Source: Laccaria trichodermophora
Taxonomy: Eukaryota > Basidiomycota > Agaricomycetes > Agaricales > Hydnangiaceae
Assembly (NCBI GenBank): GCA_018417955.1
Contig: JACTVC010000001.1
Coordinates: 3,286,001-3,350,000, forward strand
Length of the DNA: 64,000 bases
Direction of reading: 5' to 3'
The notes under the pieces were generated by a model, which searched no databases, had not been told where the DNA came from, and saw nothing but the letters and a program-made list of their open reading frames with translations. Position 1 is the stretch's first letter, and each line of letters begins with the position of its first letter. Both the position numbers and the translations under genes were made by a program. Below are positions 11,904 to 22,482 of the stretch, piece by piece.

Positions 11904-14091
11904 TTATATCAGTTGTGTCCCTTTTTTTTTAGCGACAAAGTAGCGGGAGGCGGCATAGCTGAAGCTTGCAATTACCAGAGAAATCTGAGGCCGGGGAAGC
12001 GATAAGTAAAATTTAAAGAATCGTCAGAAAGGACGCACTCCTGCAAACGAAATTGCACGCTTCCAGTGATGCTGGCTGGTTAACAGCGCTCCAGCGATGG
12101 GAGTTGCTGTTGCTCGTCATCAGATAAGCTTCAGAGGCGTGAAGAAGAAACGTCTTACCGAACAAACCAAGTATCCCTGGTTCAATGAGATTTTAGTCAG
12201 TCACTGTAAGGTGCAATGGGCAACGCGCTACGCACCTCCGATTCCAAACAATACCCCCATACGCGCTCCTATTTCGCTCATATCTTTCGAGAGTAGCCCT
12301 AGATCAAACCCGAATTAGACGCCAAGCCGCCGCGTATCACTGAATGGCCTCATACCAATCACAGGCGCGAGGAGCGCTATGGCTATTTTGACCGAAAAAT
12401 AAAAATAAAAATTGATGTCAGGAAAGATGAGGAGCAAGCCAGCATTGTAGGATTGTACCTCCACCAGAGAATAACCCGTAGAATACTGCGAAAATAAGGG
12501 TGCTTGCGGTATCGTGGACGCCAAACATGGAGAGCGTTACGACGGCAGTGCCCATACTGGAAAGTACGAGAAGGTTGAAAACCCCAAACTTGTGTGCCAA
12601 ACCGCCAGGAATGATCCGGCCAATGAAGCTGGCCGCGCTCAACACAGAAAGCTGCATGTGGCTAATTAGGGTATGTTACTGAGAAGATAGAACAAAAGTC
12701 ACCCACAGAATAAAACGCAGCATTATTGTCCACTCCGTGTAAAACTGCATCAAGTTGCAGATAGAACACCGGGAAAAAAAGACCTAGAAAAGTCCAACAG
12801 CCTCTAGAAATCCAACATTCAAACTGAATTTATTAAGGAACGGGAAAATTGTTCACGTACGCCACAAGGATCGCGAAGTACCCGGGTTCTTTTATCCATT
12901 CCAAGACGGGGAAATTTTTTAATTCACGTGGGGGGAGCCGGGTTTGCATGAGTAAACACGCGATGGCAAGAAGACAGGTGTTCATAGCTGCGCTAATGCG
13001 AACGCCGTTATGAAAGCCAACTGGTCCGTTGAAGAGGCGATTCAACATGATCGGGTGGATAATAGCACCTGCAGGAAACTAAGAAAATTACGGTAACCCA
13101 GTGTCAACACCCTCACCAAGAGCAGCGCCAGAAGACACAATGCCCATGGCTAGAGGCCGTCGTCGGTGGAAATAGTGGGAGGCGATTCCCAAACCTAGAC
13201 TGAAGTCAGAGAAATCAAGGAGACTTGTTGAGCACAAATCTTACTCGGAACGTAGGACAAACCACTCGCCAGCCCCAGTGCTACCCCGTGAGTTAGAAAA
13301 ACCTGTGAAAGCGCTCATCGCATATGTTGGAGAAGAAATGGAAATAGTCTTGGATTACCTGATAGTACGAATTTTTGTGCGATAATGACAACATGAAAAC
13401 TGTGGTTCAAATAGTCAGACGATGTCGTCGAGCGACATAAAGAGAAAAAACACTAACGTGCAAGAGAGTAAACTATGAGACCGGAAGCCATGAGGTGGCG
13501 GCTGTTGGAATAATGATAAGCAATCCCAACTTGAACAAGTCACTTGGATGTCTCCTACAAATAACCTCGGTCAAAGGCTCGGCCGACAATGATACCCAAA
13601 GAGAAATTCAAAAAAATCTGAGTTCCCCCTATCCATCTATATGACACATTAGCCAGAGGTCCTACGTGGAGGGCGAGAGCACCCACCCTATGGTGCTGGG
13701 GCTGTAGTCTGAAAGGTATTCGCGAACATAAAGGTCTTGATATACACCAAACGAATTAATATAGCTATGAAGGAAAGGATTTACATATAAAAAAGATGGT
13801 GAGAATGAGGCAGGAGACGCACCCAAATGTTGTGAATTGCACAAGTACTCTGCAGAGATACCATTAGCTTGACAGAGTTTTTTTTTCCCGTCCCAAGATC
13901 ATTACTTACGCGCCGCAGATAGTCAACCATCCTCGTGTTCCGCCTTCAGGGAATAATTCGACTTTACTAAAAGAGGGCGTATCTTCAGGTTCGAGAACGG
14001 CAACTTTCTGTGGAGCCTTAGAGTCGCTGACCGAACCCTTCTCTGTGTCCGAGTTGTCCAGTGAGTCGGTCAATGGCAGGGAATTCGACAT
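11904..14091 (-). CDS. MFS permease, monocarboxylate-transporter type
   Basis: This is a plasma-membrane type major facilitator of the fungal monocarboxylate-permease-like group; the substrate cannot be told from sequence. The protein starts at 14091 with a soluble N-terminus ending FPEGGTRGWLTICGA, then INSFGVYQDLYV and YSPSTIGW, which are typical of TM1-TM2 in this family. Later exons give SAASFIGRIIPGGLAHKFG, LIFAVFYGLFSGG, APVIGLLSKDMSEIGAR and TPIAGALLTSQHHWKRA. The end is YFVAKKKGTQLI, with its stop at 11904. It is split by many introns of about 50-70 nt, and the joins I checked are GT-AG and in phase. A tandem paralogue in the same direction lies upstream. I did not fix every exon border in the middle. 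Confidence 0.88.
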
Positions 14092-15222
14092 AATCGTTTC
14101 TGATTAGATTGTCCTCCTGCCTTCCTTGCAAGCGGGCTTTATATGTGCATGACAGCATGAAGGTTTCTCGCCCTTCGGGGATCCTCCACAAGGCAGAGTC
14201 ATCACCGAGGTTTGTAGGTCACGGTGGTGGTATACATCATGATCTGACCTTGATTTGCAACCAAACATGGCAGAAGGACACCGTTGCCGGCATATGCCGA
14301 GTGAACTCTTGCCTCGGCCTCGGAAGTACTTACACACTGTAAACAAAAAGCAAAGAAAGTGATTCCTCAAAATGACTTGCCGCTCTTGGAGACTCAAACC
14401 TCGCGTTAACTTCCTTGCACTGAAGTATTGCAGAAAATTTTCATTGGTGGGTTTCAAAATTTGAATCCTTTGCAAGCCATTTTCCTGCGCTTCTAGACTC
14501 CTGAAAAGCTACATTCATCTCGACTGGGATATGTATTTTATAAATAAATGCTAGTAAAACATAGACGGATGTGGACGGTTGATTCTTATCTTATCCGCCA
14601 TACTTTGGCGCAATTGGCCCTTCCGATTCTCCGGAACACTGGCCCATCAGACCTCCAGGCATAAGCATTTCATCTAATTCGGAAAGTCGGTAATGTACGA
14701 CCCAAAGGGGTCTGTAGAGATCCGACGCAGTTTTGGCCACAGTGAAATGAAAATTGTGGAGGCACCTTCCTTGAATTATGTGGTAGAATTCTCGGTCACA
14801 ATTGCTGTCATACTATAACACCTGGAAGTCTGAGCGAAAAATATATTCATAGCATTCATTGAGTGAAGGCTAGAACCCAGGCTCTGTTGGTAATTCGCAG
14901 TGCATAGTCTGTGTTAGGTTCGGGGCGCGGTGCTATGTATGTACATCCGGAGAAATGTAAGTGAACCACAGAGTGCATATATCCGTAACGGTTGGTTCCG
15001 AGTTACACCATACTGAGGTGATGTTTTATTTTTATTGAAAAGCTTTCTGATTTGAGTTGGCCATCCAGGTTATGGCGTCGCTTGCGAAACAGATTCCAGC
15101 GGTGGAACAACAAGGGAAGCATGCGGTGAAGGACAGGAAGTGAGAAGTTGGACAGAAGAATGTTGCTGGGACCTGGCATCAGAGTGACTTGCGGCGGGAG
15201 GGTAAGTAATGCCAACCCGGCG
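14092..15222. other. Intergenic between tandem permeases
   Basis: It should contain the promoter of the permease to its left and the 3' end of the one to its right. I recognise no gene. A short minus frame (14104-14475) follows the start of the first permease without a known domain. Confidence 0.4.
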
Positions 15223-17278
15223 TTATAGCCATTGCGTGCCCTTCTTCCGAACTCTCAGGAACCTCGTGGTAGTGAAGCACAAGGCGCCAATAAGAACGCA
15301 GAGGCTGGAAAAGAGAATCGGACGCCACCATACAAATGATGGCGACAACAATGCTCCCGCTATCGGAGTGCCTTCATGTCATATCAGCTATAAGGTAGAA
15401 AAGTTGTAAAAAGGCATTCACCGACGAGGCCGCCTAACCCTATTTTTGACGGTTGTAAGTCTTGAATCTATGTCGGCGAATGCAGTGACTCACCAGTGAA
15501 TGTAAAACAGACCCCCAATCTCGCGCCCATTTCGCCATCGTTTTTAGCGAGGGAACTGACCATCGGCGGAAGCATGCTGACATCTAGGAATGCGAGGTCA
15601 GCGCGGTTAAGCAGACAGCTATGCGTAAACTCACATGCTCCAGAGAAGAAACCATAAAGAACAGCGAATATCAATGTACCAATAGCAGTATTCACTGCAA
15701 GGGTACAAATGACCAAAATCGCGGCAATAAATACGCAGGGAACGATCACGTTGTAGACACCGAAACGATTTACGAATAGGTTTGGGACAATGCGTCCTGC
15801 AGCGCTACCTGCATTCATTATCACGATCTGCGTTTATTGAGTTGAAGGCGAGCTCATAGTTAGCAAGGGAACATAGCTTACAGTGTAGAACGCCAAACCA
15901 GGCTTGACACCACTTTTAATCGCATTCAATTGTATGAAAAAAAAGGGGAAGTAGAGACCAGCAAGGGTAGATGTCGTCCTGAAAACAATCAGGAAAGGAA
16001 CATGAGGGTAGGATGTAACCTCACCCAATGATCGTGATGGTATAGGGGATATCTCTCAAGAAGACGCGTAAGTCCCTGTATGTACTGCTTTCTCTTCTAG
16101 GGGTGGGGGGAAGTCGGGGCTTCATGAGGCAGATCGCAATTATTAAGAGCACGGCATTCAATCCAGCACTTGCCCGGACTCCAGAATGAAATCCTAGCGA
16201 TCCGTGGAACCAAGCATTTAGCATAATCGGGTGAAAGGCACCGCCGACTGCAGATCCCTGCGGGTGGAAACTAGTCAACAATAGAGAACATTGTCACAAA
16301 TGTCTATGACAAACCGAGGTAGCGATTCCGATGGCGAGAGCCCTCCGTTTTCGAAAATAATGGGAAATAACACCTAGCCCAGGTATATATGTCGCACCAA
16401 CTGCGATGCCTATGCCGAGACCTTGCGTCAGAAAGACCTAATGAAGGTCACGTCAGGACGACGAAGACCTTCACTAATCTTTACCTGATAATATTGTTCT
16501 GCTTCAGTTATCGAAAGCATGAACAGGCAGAAAACCAGAAGAAAGGAACCCCCGATCATCAGATGATAGCTGTAAGGGAAGGTTATTGATAAAATTTCAA
16601 TCGATATGAACGTCACATACAAGTATCCAGTGTCGAAAGCTCTCCCAACAAATAAGCCAACTGACATGACCAAAAACAGCTGCACACTGCCTATCCAGCT
16701 ACACCAGGTTTGGATCAGTCGCTTTAATTTGCCGAGACCTAAACGGGCAGGGAGGTTGCGAACCTAATTTGGGATGATGTGTAATCTTTTGCCAGATATT
16801 CCCGAACGTAGAAATCTAAGTGGTCAAAGGCGCAAATCAGGTAGGAACGTGTGCGTATCTGCATGACGTAGGCGAACCGTTGTAAACTCCATAAGCGTTA
16901 GTGTAACTGCAGCAATTCAGTCCCTGTCAGCGTCCTGGCACATGGTTAGGTATTACGTACCCAAACGTACAAAACTGGGCTATCCACCTGAATGGCCGAT
17001 ATCAGCATGACTCGTAAAAAAAGCAGCCAGCGGCCTCACACTCCTAAGACGACCATCCATGCCCTCCTGCCGCCCTCAGGAAATGTGGGACTCGGGTCAA
17101 CCTGCCCGTTGCTGTGGTCCAAGCTGCTCACATTGCTGGGCGACTTCTCCTTCTCCATTGATACCAGGCTGACATTCTTTTCAAGATCGTTTATCGATAT
17201 AATTTTGTCGTTCGATCCACTCGGATCTTGCGTGTCATCGTTGAGGAATGATCGGTTAGAATCATTTAAGCCACCCAT
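15223..17278 (-). CDS. MFS permease, monocarboxylate-transporter type (tandem paralogue)
   Basis: This is a second major facilitator of the same group as the gene at 11904-14091, in tandem. The N-terminus from 17278 is polar and ends FPEGGRRAWMVVLG. The next exon gives GWIAQFCTFG, then the family-typical NAGSAAGRIVPNLFVNRFG, LIFAVLYGFFSGA, MLPPMVSSLAKNDGEMGAR and GTPIAGALL. It ends with LRVRKKGTQWL and a stop at 15223-15225, matching the KKGTQ end of its neighbour. Introns are about 50-65 nt with GT-AG ends. The arrangement points to an old tandem duplication, since the proteins are clearly diverged. The substrate is unknown. Confidence 0.87.
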
Positions 17279-17975
17279 GTCAGTCGTGAGTCGTGGAGAG
17301 GTCGTCTAAAGCTGTCAGTTGAGGGAAAAGAGCGAAGGAGCGAAACCCTTTTATCAGTTGCCGAGGATGGAGTCATTCGGGGTTCGTTGACAGGATTTCA
17401 TAATAGGTCGCTGAAAGGGGGTCAGGAACGGCCAAGAAATATAAGTATACCGGCGGCATATGGTAGCCGGCGGATGTTCCGAGAGCATTCCGAAGGGATG
17501 GCGTTTGAGGAGGTATGGTGTGCTGGTCTGAGCGTTGAGTGGATTAACAGTAGTGTCGGCCGAGAGGATTGCGTGTGATCAACGCAGATGGCTCTTTCAG
17601 ACGTCGACATACAATGACGACCCCACATGCGCAAGAACGCTTCCATAGGTCCCACCGCACCCGTGATAGATCACGATAGTAATACGTGGCAAGTTGAACG
17701 ATGCAGCTGGGGCTCAACCTCGGGGAATAATCAGCAAGTTGAATCGATGCTTAATGACGAATTTCATCGTGGAACATTCGCTGTTGGGCCAAATTTGACA
17801 AAGCAAGGCGTCAAGCATCACGAAAAAATATATATGGAGTTCGCCTTCGGACACAAATCAGCTATATCTATGGAAAACTCTGGTATCAAGACAGGAATTA
17901 ACTGACCATTAATTAGATAAACGAATGATAATGTACAACATCACATGTCCCTGAAATGTCCCCATGTCACCTATG
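17279..17975. other. Intergenic, nothing recognised
   Basis: This lies between the second permease's start and the 3' end of RPB9, and should contain the permease promoter. Short frames only. Confidence 0.4.
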
Positions 17976-18582
17976 TTATCCATCATCGGTGTCGGGCCGA
18001 CTATCTGAAGGCAGTGTTGGGTCTGTAAAGCTATGGTTGCATTTGACGCAGACGAAGAAAAGGAGCATGCGCGTCTCTTTTCGCTTGGATTGATCTTGAT
18101 AGAATACAGCACTAAATGACAGGTCATTTACAACACGTCACGAGGAACTGGAACGGGGCGTACTCCTCATGACCACACCGGGGACAAAGGATGTTGGAGT
18201 GAGCCTAACGATAAGAAATCAGCTCTTGAAGAAAGCTGGAGGTGTTTGTATGGCGCACGAGTGTTGGATCCGCCCCCAAATCCGTCGTAACTCCGACTTG
18301 TTCTCTGTGAACGATGAATGCTCTACGTCCAGCTTGGCCCCACGACGTTCAAATTACGCACTTGGTCACTGTCAACAGATCATTCCTGTACACACACTTG
18401 TTCTCGCCGATCTCGTCGTACTGACATATCCTACAAGCGTAGACCATAATGCGACGGTGTTGGTCCGCTTTCGGATAGAGCAAGTTGTTGCACTCAGAAC
18501 AAAAGTGCAAGGAAGCCTGTTTTAGTCAATAAAATGGAACCATTAGCGTTGATTTGTCTGATATAGTCTCTCTACAAACCAT
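17976..18582 (-). CDS. RPB9: RNA polymerase II subunit RPB9
   Basis: This encodes the small zinc-ribbon subunit of RNA polymerase II, involved in transcription fidelity and elongation. Five exons on the minus strand read 18582-18580 (ATG only), 18516-18362, 18304-18259, 18204-18164 and 18111-17976, which add up exactly to 126 residues; yeast RPB9 is close to this length. The N-terminal ribbon is FCSECNNLLYP with YACRICQYDE, followed by VYRNDLLT. The conserved TTDLGADPTL follows, then the C-terminal TFIIS-like ribbon CPRCGHEDAVFYQDQS with FFVCVKCNHSF. All four introns have GT-AG ends and keep the frame. The proposed first exon consists of the start codon alone, which is unusual and rests on the need for an in-frame start. 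A retrotransposon begins 38 bp upstream. Confidence 0.92.
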
Positions 18583-18619
18583 GATGAAAGTAAAGGTGAA
18601 TGGAATTTGAACGGAATGC

Positions 18620-19187
18620 TCGTCGTAAAAGCGGGTTCCGAGGGTAAGGAGCTTTTTCGTAGGCCTCTGCGCCTTACGATCCTTCCATCTCGGCCCCGCC
18701 GTCCAGAGCTCCGCTCGAAATCTTCACAAATGCTTTCACGTGCCATTCTTCACTCGGTGCTATCGATTTAGCGGATGCCGGTGTTAGATAAGTGTTGGCA
18801 CGTGAGGTGTTTCGTGAGACGTTTCAACCGTGTTGCTTCTTGTCTCCGACAACCACCTTTTCTGCAACACGGTAAGCCCTTCTACAGTCTCAATCGTTTG
18901 TTGGGCTGACAACTCTCGCATGCAGAATAGTGATTGTCAGAGGCTTCGCCTCGTTTCTCTACATTTCAGTTAATCACTATTCTAGCGTGAGTTATCGCTT
19001 TCAAGGTTCAGACATCCATTATCTGATCTGCCTTCACTGTACAGTCACGCAATAATTTATTGGCCTCGCCAATAATTTCCGATTCTTCGTGACTCTCATA
19101 CAGTAAGGCATCCCCTGGCGTCGCCATATTGCACGGATTCTGACCTTCCAATGGTTGAAATTCAGACTTTCAACCCTTTTTTCGTCG
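18620..19187 (+). repeat. Ngaro element 1, repeat A1 (leader)
   Basis: This 568-bp copy equals A2 at 23662-24229. It precedes ORF1 and probably serves as promoter and 5' leader. It holds three GT-AG intron candidates (18872-18925, 18987-19044, 19103-19165), inferred partly by analogy with element 2, where splicing is proven by a spliced copy. Confidence 0.85.
18926..18986 (+). ncRNA. Hairpin leader exon of Ngaro element 1
   Basis: This candidate exon, lying between the intron acceptor ending 18925 and the donor at 18987, folds on itself. A 10-bp outer stem pairs AATAGTGATT (18926-18935) with AATCACTATT (18972-18981), and an inner stem pairs GAGGC with GCCTC around TTC (18940-18952). The following candidate exon (19045-19102) also closes with TCACG/CGTGA and an inner ATTGGC-CTC-GCCAAT. 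Element 2 has the same architecture with different stem bases. Confidence 0.6.
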
Positions 19188-19229
19188 TCTTCTCGTCAAC
19201 CTCCAGTTGCCACATCTAGGTCTCATTAG

Positions 19230-20630
19230 ATGACAGATCAGAGACAAGGCCCCAATGCTGAGACCCAACCTGCTCCTCGTGATCGGGCCCCAACCCCGGA
19301 TGAGGATGAGCTGGAAGCTATCCGGGCTCGGGCCGAGAGGTTTCAGAAAGTCGTCGACGACGCCCTCAAAGCCCGCGTGGACGCCGGAGGTTTCGTGCGG
19401 CTACTTAGGGAGGCTGGGGCTACTGGAGTCGAAGCGGAGGGGTATGTCGACCAGTTTGCACAGCGGGCGAACGAAAACGTTGGGGAGAGGCGAGAGAACG
19501 AAGGAGAAGGGGAGCCCGATAGGGAAAGAACTCCTGAAGGCCTCGACGAGGAGGGACGAGCCGATTTCCGTCTACGCCGACAGGAGATTCTCGAACGAGC
19601 TGCAGAAGAACAGGCTACTTCCCGTCGCGAAGCAGTCGATGCTGCGGCTTGGAAGATTCTCGAGGCCAAGCTTCAGAGGAGTATGCCTTTGGGGTCTAGT
19701 GAGCGTGGAGGGGGATTCCTCACGTCTGACCTCCTCAATCTTTTCGGAGGTGGAGACAAGCCTTCAGGCTCATCAATTCCGTCCTCAGTTCTTGACGCTG
19801 CACCACACCTTCATCATCTCACGGCGAACGCGATCAAAGACCCTCACCTTGAAGAGACGTGGAAATTGCGGAACAGTTTCATGGGGAAAGATGCCCTCGA
19901 TCCCATCGTCAGTCTCCTCCAAAGTCAGTCATTGGCTCAACCGCTCCCCCGCTCAATTTGGAAGCCAATTGTCCAAGATCACTACGTCGACTTCGAGAAA
20001 CTTTTTGCATCAATGGAACCAGGGTATGACCATAACGATGACCCGAAGGACTTTGGGGATGGCTATGCTCTTGTTAGAAAGGATCATTTTAGCACTAAGA
20101 AACCTCTTCGCAATGAGGCTGACTGGCTTCGGGTCTTTGGATCATGGAAGACTGGGGTACTTCTATTGTACCCGCATCGCCAAGACGAACTGGGGGAATA
20201 TGAGCGAATGGTTTGCTCCATTTTCCGTGCGGCGCCTCACAACCCTCTTTCGGGTATTCAGTTCGACGTTGAGACACGTCAGCGGTATGTGAAGTCCCCA
20301 TTTCGGATGGACGATAAAAATGAATCACATTTATCGATTCTATCCCAACTTTACCGAGCAAGCTCGCAAGGCAGCCAGAAGCGTTCTTTGGATGGTGGGG
20401 GATCTTCTCGGGCTAAGAGACCTACCACGCCTTGCCATAACTGGAACCTCGGCCTCTGCAACTCAGATCCTTGTCCGAATAGGCGTAAGCATGGTATCTG
20501 CAGTGAGTGTGGCGGACAACACCCCGCCAAAGATGTCGGCGGATGCCTTACTCAACTCCAGGCTCGCCGCCGAAAAGACAATCACACTGGAGGCACAGAA
20601 AGTAGCAGACCGAGCGGCGGAAGGTCCTAG
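19230..20630 (+). CDS. Ngaro ORF1, Gag-like zinc-finger protein
   Basis: This 466-residue protein is the presumed structural/nucleic-acid binding protein of the retrotransposon. The N-terminal part is charged and probably helical (residues about 15-150). The middle carries WKLRNSF, a segment on binding to 'LFASMEPGYDHNDD', and SPFRMDD, all conserved in element 2. Near the C-terminus CHNWNLGLC, CPNRRKHGIC and CSECGGQH supply a cysteine/histidine cluster likely to bind zinc and RNA. ORF1 starts 42 bp after repeat A1 and overlaps ORF2 by 98 bp in another frame. No known enzyme motif is seen. Confidence 0.85.
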   Translation: MTDQRQGPNAETQPAPRDRAPTPDEDELEAIRARAERFQKVVDDALKARVDAGGFVRLLREAGATGVEAEGYVDQFAQRANENVGERRENEGEGEPDRERTPEGLDEEGRADFRLRRQEILERAAEEQATSRREAVDAAAWKILEAKLQRSMPLGSSERGGGFLTSDLLNLFGGGDKPSGSSIPSSVLDAAPHLHHLTANAIKDPHLEETWKLRNSFMGKDALDPIVSLLQSQSLAQPLPRSIWKPIVQDHYVDFEKLFASMEPGYDHNDDPKDFGDGYALVRKDHFSTKKPLRNEADWLRVFGSWKTGVLLLYPHRQDELGEYERMVCSIFRAAPHNPLSGIQFDVETRQRYVKSPFRMDDKNESHLSILSQLYRASSQGSQKRSLDGGGSSRAKRPTTPCHNWNLGLCNSDPCPNRRKHGICSECGGQHPAKDVGGCLTQLQARRRKDNHTGGTESSRPSGGRS

Positions 20631-22482
20631 GACCTTCACTAAACTTTCTTCGAAGCGGAAGGCTGATGTCCCATTGGATGCGCCCCGCTTTCGTCGTGGA
20701 TTTGTTTGGTCAAACTCTTCATCAGATTCTTTTTCTCCTGCAGCCTTATCTACTGAGACGGCTGCACCTTTACCTTCACCTCCTGTTCACCTTTTGGAGA
20801 ACCCACACATCCAATCCTCCTTGTGGGCCATGAGGGATTATATAAAAGTTGACACTCCCTTTAATGTTGATCGTTTGGAAGCCTTGTTATGTGATCACCC
20901 TAACCAACCATTTGTCGCCTCTGTCATGAAAGGCTTGCGAGAAGGTTTTTGGCCCTTTGACGAAAGTGAATGGAAAACTGAGGAGCAATCCTTTGTTGAT
21001 AATTTCGCTTCTGAGGAGGAGGACCTGGATACCATTCGAGCCTTCCGGGACAATGAGCTGGCGGCTGATCACTGGTCACCAACCCTTCCTATCTCAAATC
21101 TATTGGCAGGGATGAAAATGTCACCGATGTTCGTTTCATGGCAGAAACCAAAGCCCCGAGTCATCACAGATCATACCGCTTCAGGCCTCAATGAGGGAAT
21201 CCCAAGATCTGAAGCGAGGGTCCGCTACGACGATATGCATCCCTTTGGGCAGATTTTGCACCATGCATTGCAGAATGCTGGTGGTCGTCCCCTAGTTGTA
21301 TATAAATCCGATGTTGCCTCTGCCTTTCTCAACTTACCTGCCCACCCTCTCTGGCAACTTCGGCAGGTTGTTAATGTTGATGGACTCCTTCACATTGTCC
21401 GACGACTTGTATTTGGGAACAGGGCCTCACCTCGTATATGGTGTTCTATATCAGGATTGCTCTGCTGGATTGCAGTTCGCAAACTTGGCATCCTCGGCCT
21501 CCTGGTTTTCATGGATGATTTTTTCGGTTGGGATTATGCCGACAACCTCATTTTCTTTCATGGGATGCTTCGACCAAAGCGACAAGTTCAGCTCCTGATA
21601 TTTTGGGAGTTCATCTCGTGCCCCTTTGAGAATAAGAAACAGGAGCATGGCGAATGTCTCAAGATCATTGGATTTTGGGTTGATGCCAATCGCGGTAGCA
21701 TCTCACTCACTTCGGATTCCATCCAGGATATCATTGCCCGAGTTGATGAGTTTTTAGCACACCCTGACCGCTGTCCTATCCTTCGAGACTGGCAGCGGTT
21801 GGGAGGACATCTCAACTGGGTCCTGAATGTCCTCCCTTGGGGACGGCCTGCTCTCTCTGCTTTGTACCGGAAGATGAGTGGTAAACAATTTTCTGGCAGT
21901 CGCATCTTCATCAATCGTGATGTACGTGAGGACCTTACCTGGCTGCGAGATGTCATTCCAAGATCTATTGGTGTTCGGTTTGTCGACAGCATGCAGTGGG
22001 ATGATGAAGGTGCGGATATGGTTCTTTGGACAGATGCTAGTTTGAAACTCGCCCTGAGCTTCTACTATGCCGGCAACGGATTTGTTTATCAGCTTCAACC
22101 GTGTCCGTCTACCATATCTATCGACATCTTCTTTTTGGAACTGGTTGCAATTTTATCAGCTATCCATCATGTTGCCTCCTTCCCCAAACCTCCTCATCGT
22201 CTTCTCCTGTGGACTGATAGCCTCGATGCAGTTGGAATCCTCAACTCACTCAATGCATCTACCGCCTTGCATAACGCTCCCTTAAGTGCTATTTCTGAAG
22301 TTATCCTGGCTTCAGGCTTGGACCTTCGTGTCCGCCATATCCCAGGTAAGGAGAATATCCGTGCTGATCTCCTTTCTCGCCTCCTACTCGATGAGTACCG
22401 GCGAAAATTCCCTGCCGACCGCGTCCGCTTATTTACTCCTCCGAGAGACCTTTTGCCGGCGCGATGGAGGGAGTCCTTTTGA
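20533..22482 (+). CDS. Ngaro ORF2, reverse transcriptase-RNase H
   Basis: This is the polymerase of the element. The frame is open from 20320, but I place the start at 20533 because element 2 has a matching ATG at 37466 and similarity begins there; that gives 649 residues. Reverse transcriptase motifs include YKSDVASAFLNLPAH (the aspartate of motif A), GNRASPRIW (motif B) and FMDDFFGWD (the catalytic YxDD-equivalent MDD). The RNase H part follows with LWTDASL, FFLELVAI, LLLWTDSLDAV and IPGKENIRADLLSRL, covering the acidic and terminal-Asp motifs. It overlaps the start of ORF3 by 19 bp, which suggests coupled translation. No methylase domain of the DIRS1 kind follows. Confidence 0.93.
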   Translation: MSADALLNSRLAAEKTITLEAQKVADRAAEGPRTFTKLSSKRKADVPLDAPRFRRGFVWSNSSSDSFSPAALSTETAAPLPSPPVHLLENPHIQSSLWAMRDYIKVDTPFNVDRLEALLCDHPNQPFVASVMKGLREGFWPFDESEWKTEEQSFVDNFASEEEDLDTIRAFRDNELAADHWSPTLPISNLLAGMKMSPMFVSWQKPKPRVITDHTASGLNEGIPRSEARVRYDDMHPFGQILHHALQNAGGRPLVVYKSDVASAFLNLPAHPLWQLRQVVNVDGLLHIVRRLVFGNRASPRIWCSISGLLCWIAVRKLGILGLLVFMDDFFGWDYADNLIFFHGMLRPKRQVQLLIFWEFISCPFENKKQEHGECLKIIGFWVDANRGSISLTSDSIQDIIARVDEFLAHPDRCPILRDWQRLGGHLNWVLNVLPWGRPALSALYRKMSGKQFSGSRIFINRDVREDLTWLRDVIPRSIGVRFVDSMQWDDEGADMVLWTDASLKLALSFYYAGNGFVYQLQPCPSTISIDIFFLELVAILSAIHHVASFPKPPHRLLLWTDSLDAVGILNSLNASTALHNAPLSAISEVILASGLDLRVRHIPGKENIRADLLSRLLLDEYRRKFPADRVRLFTPPRDLLPARWRESF

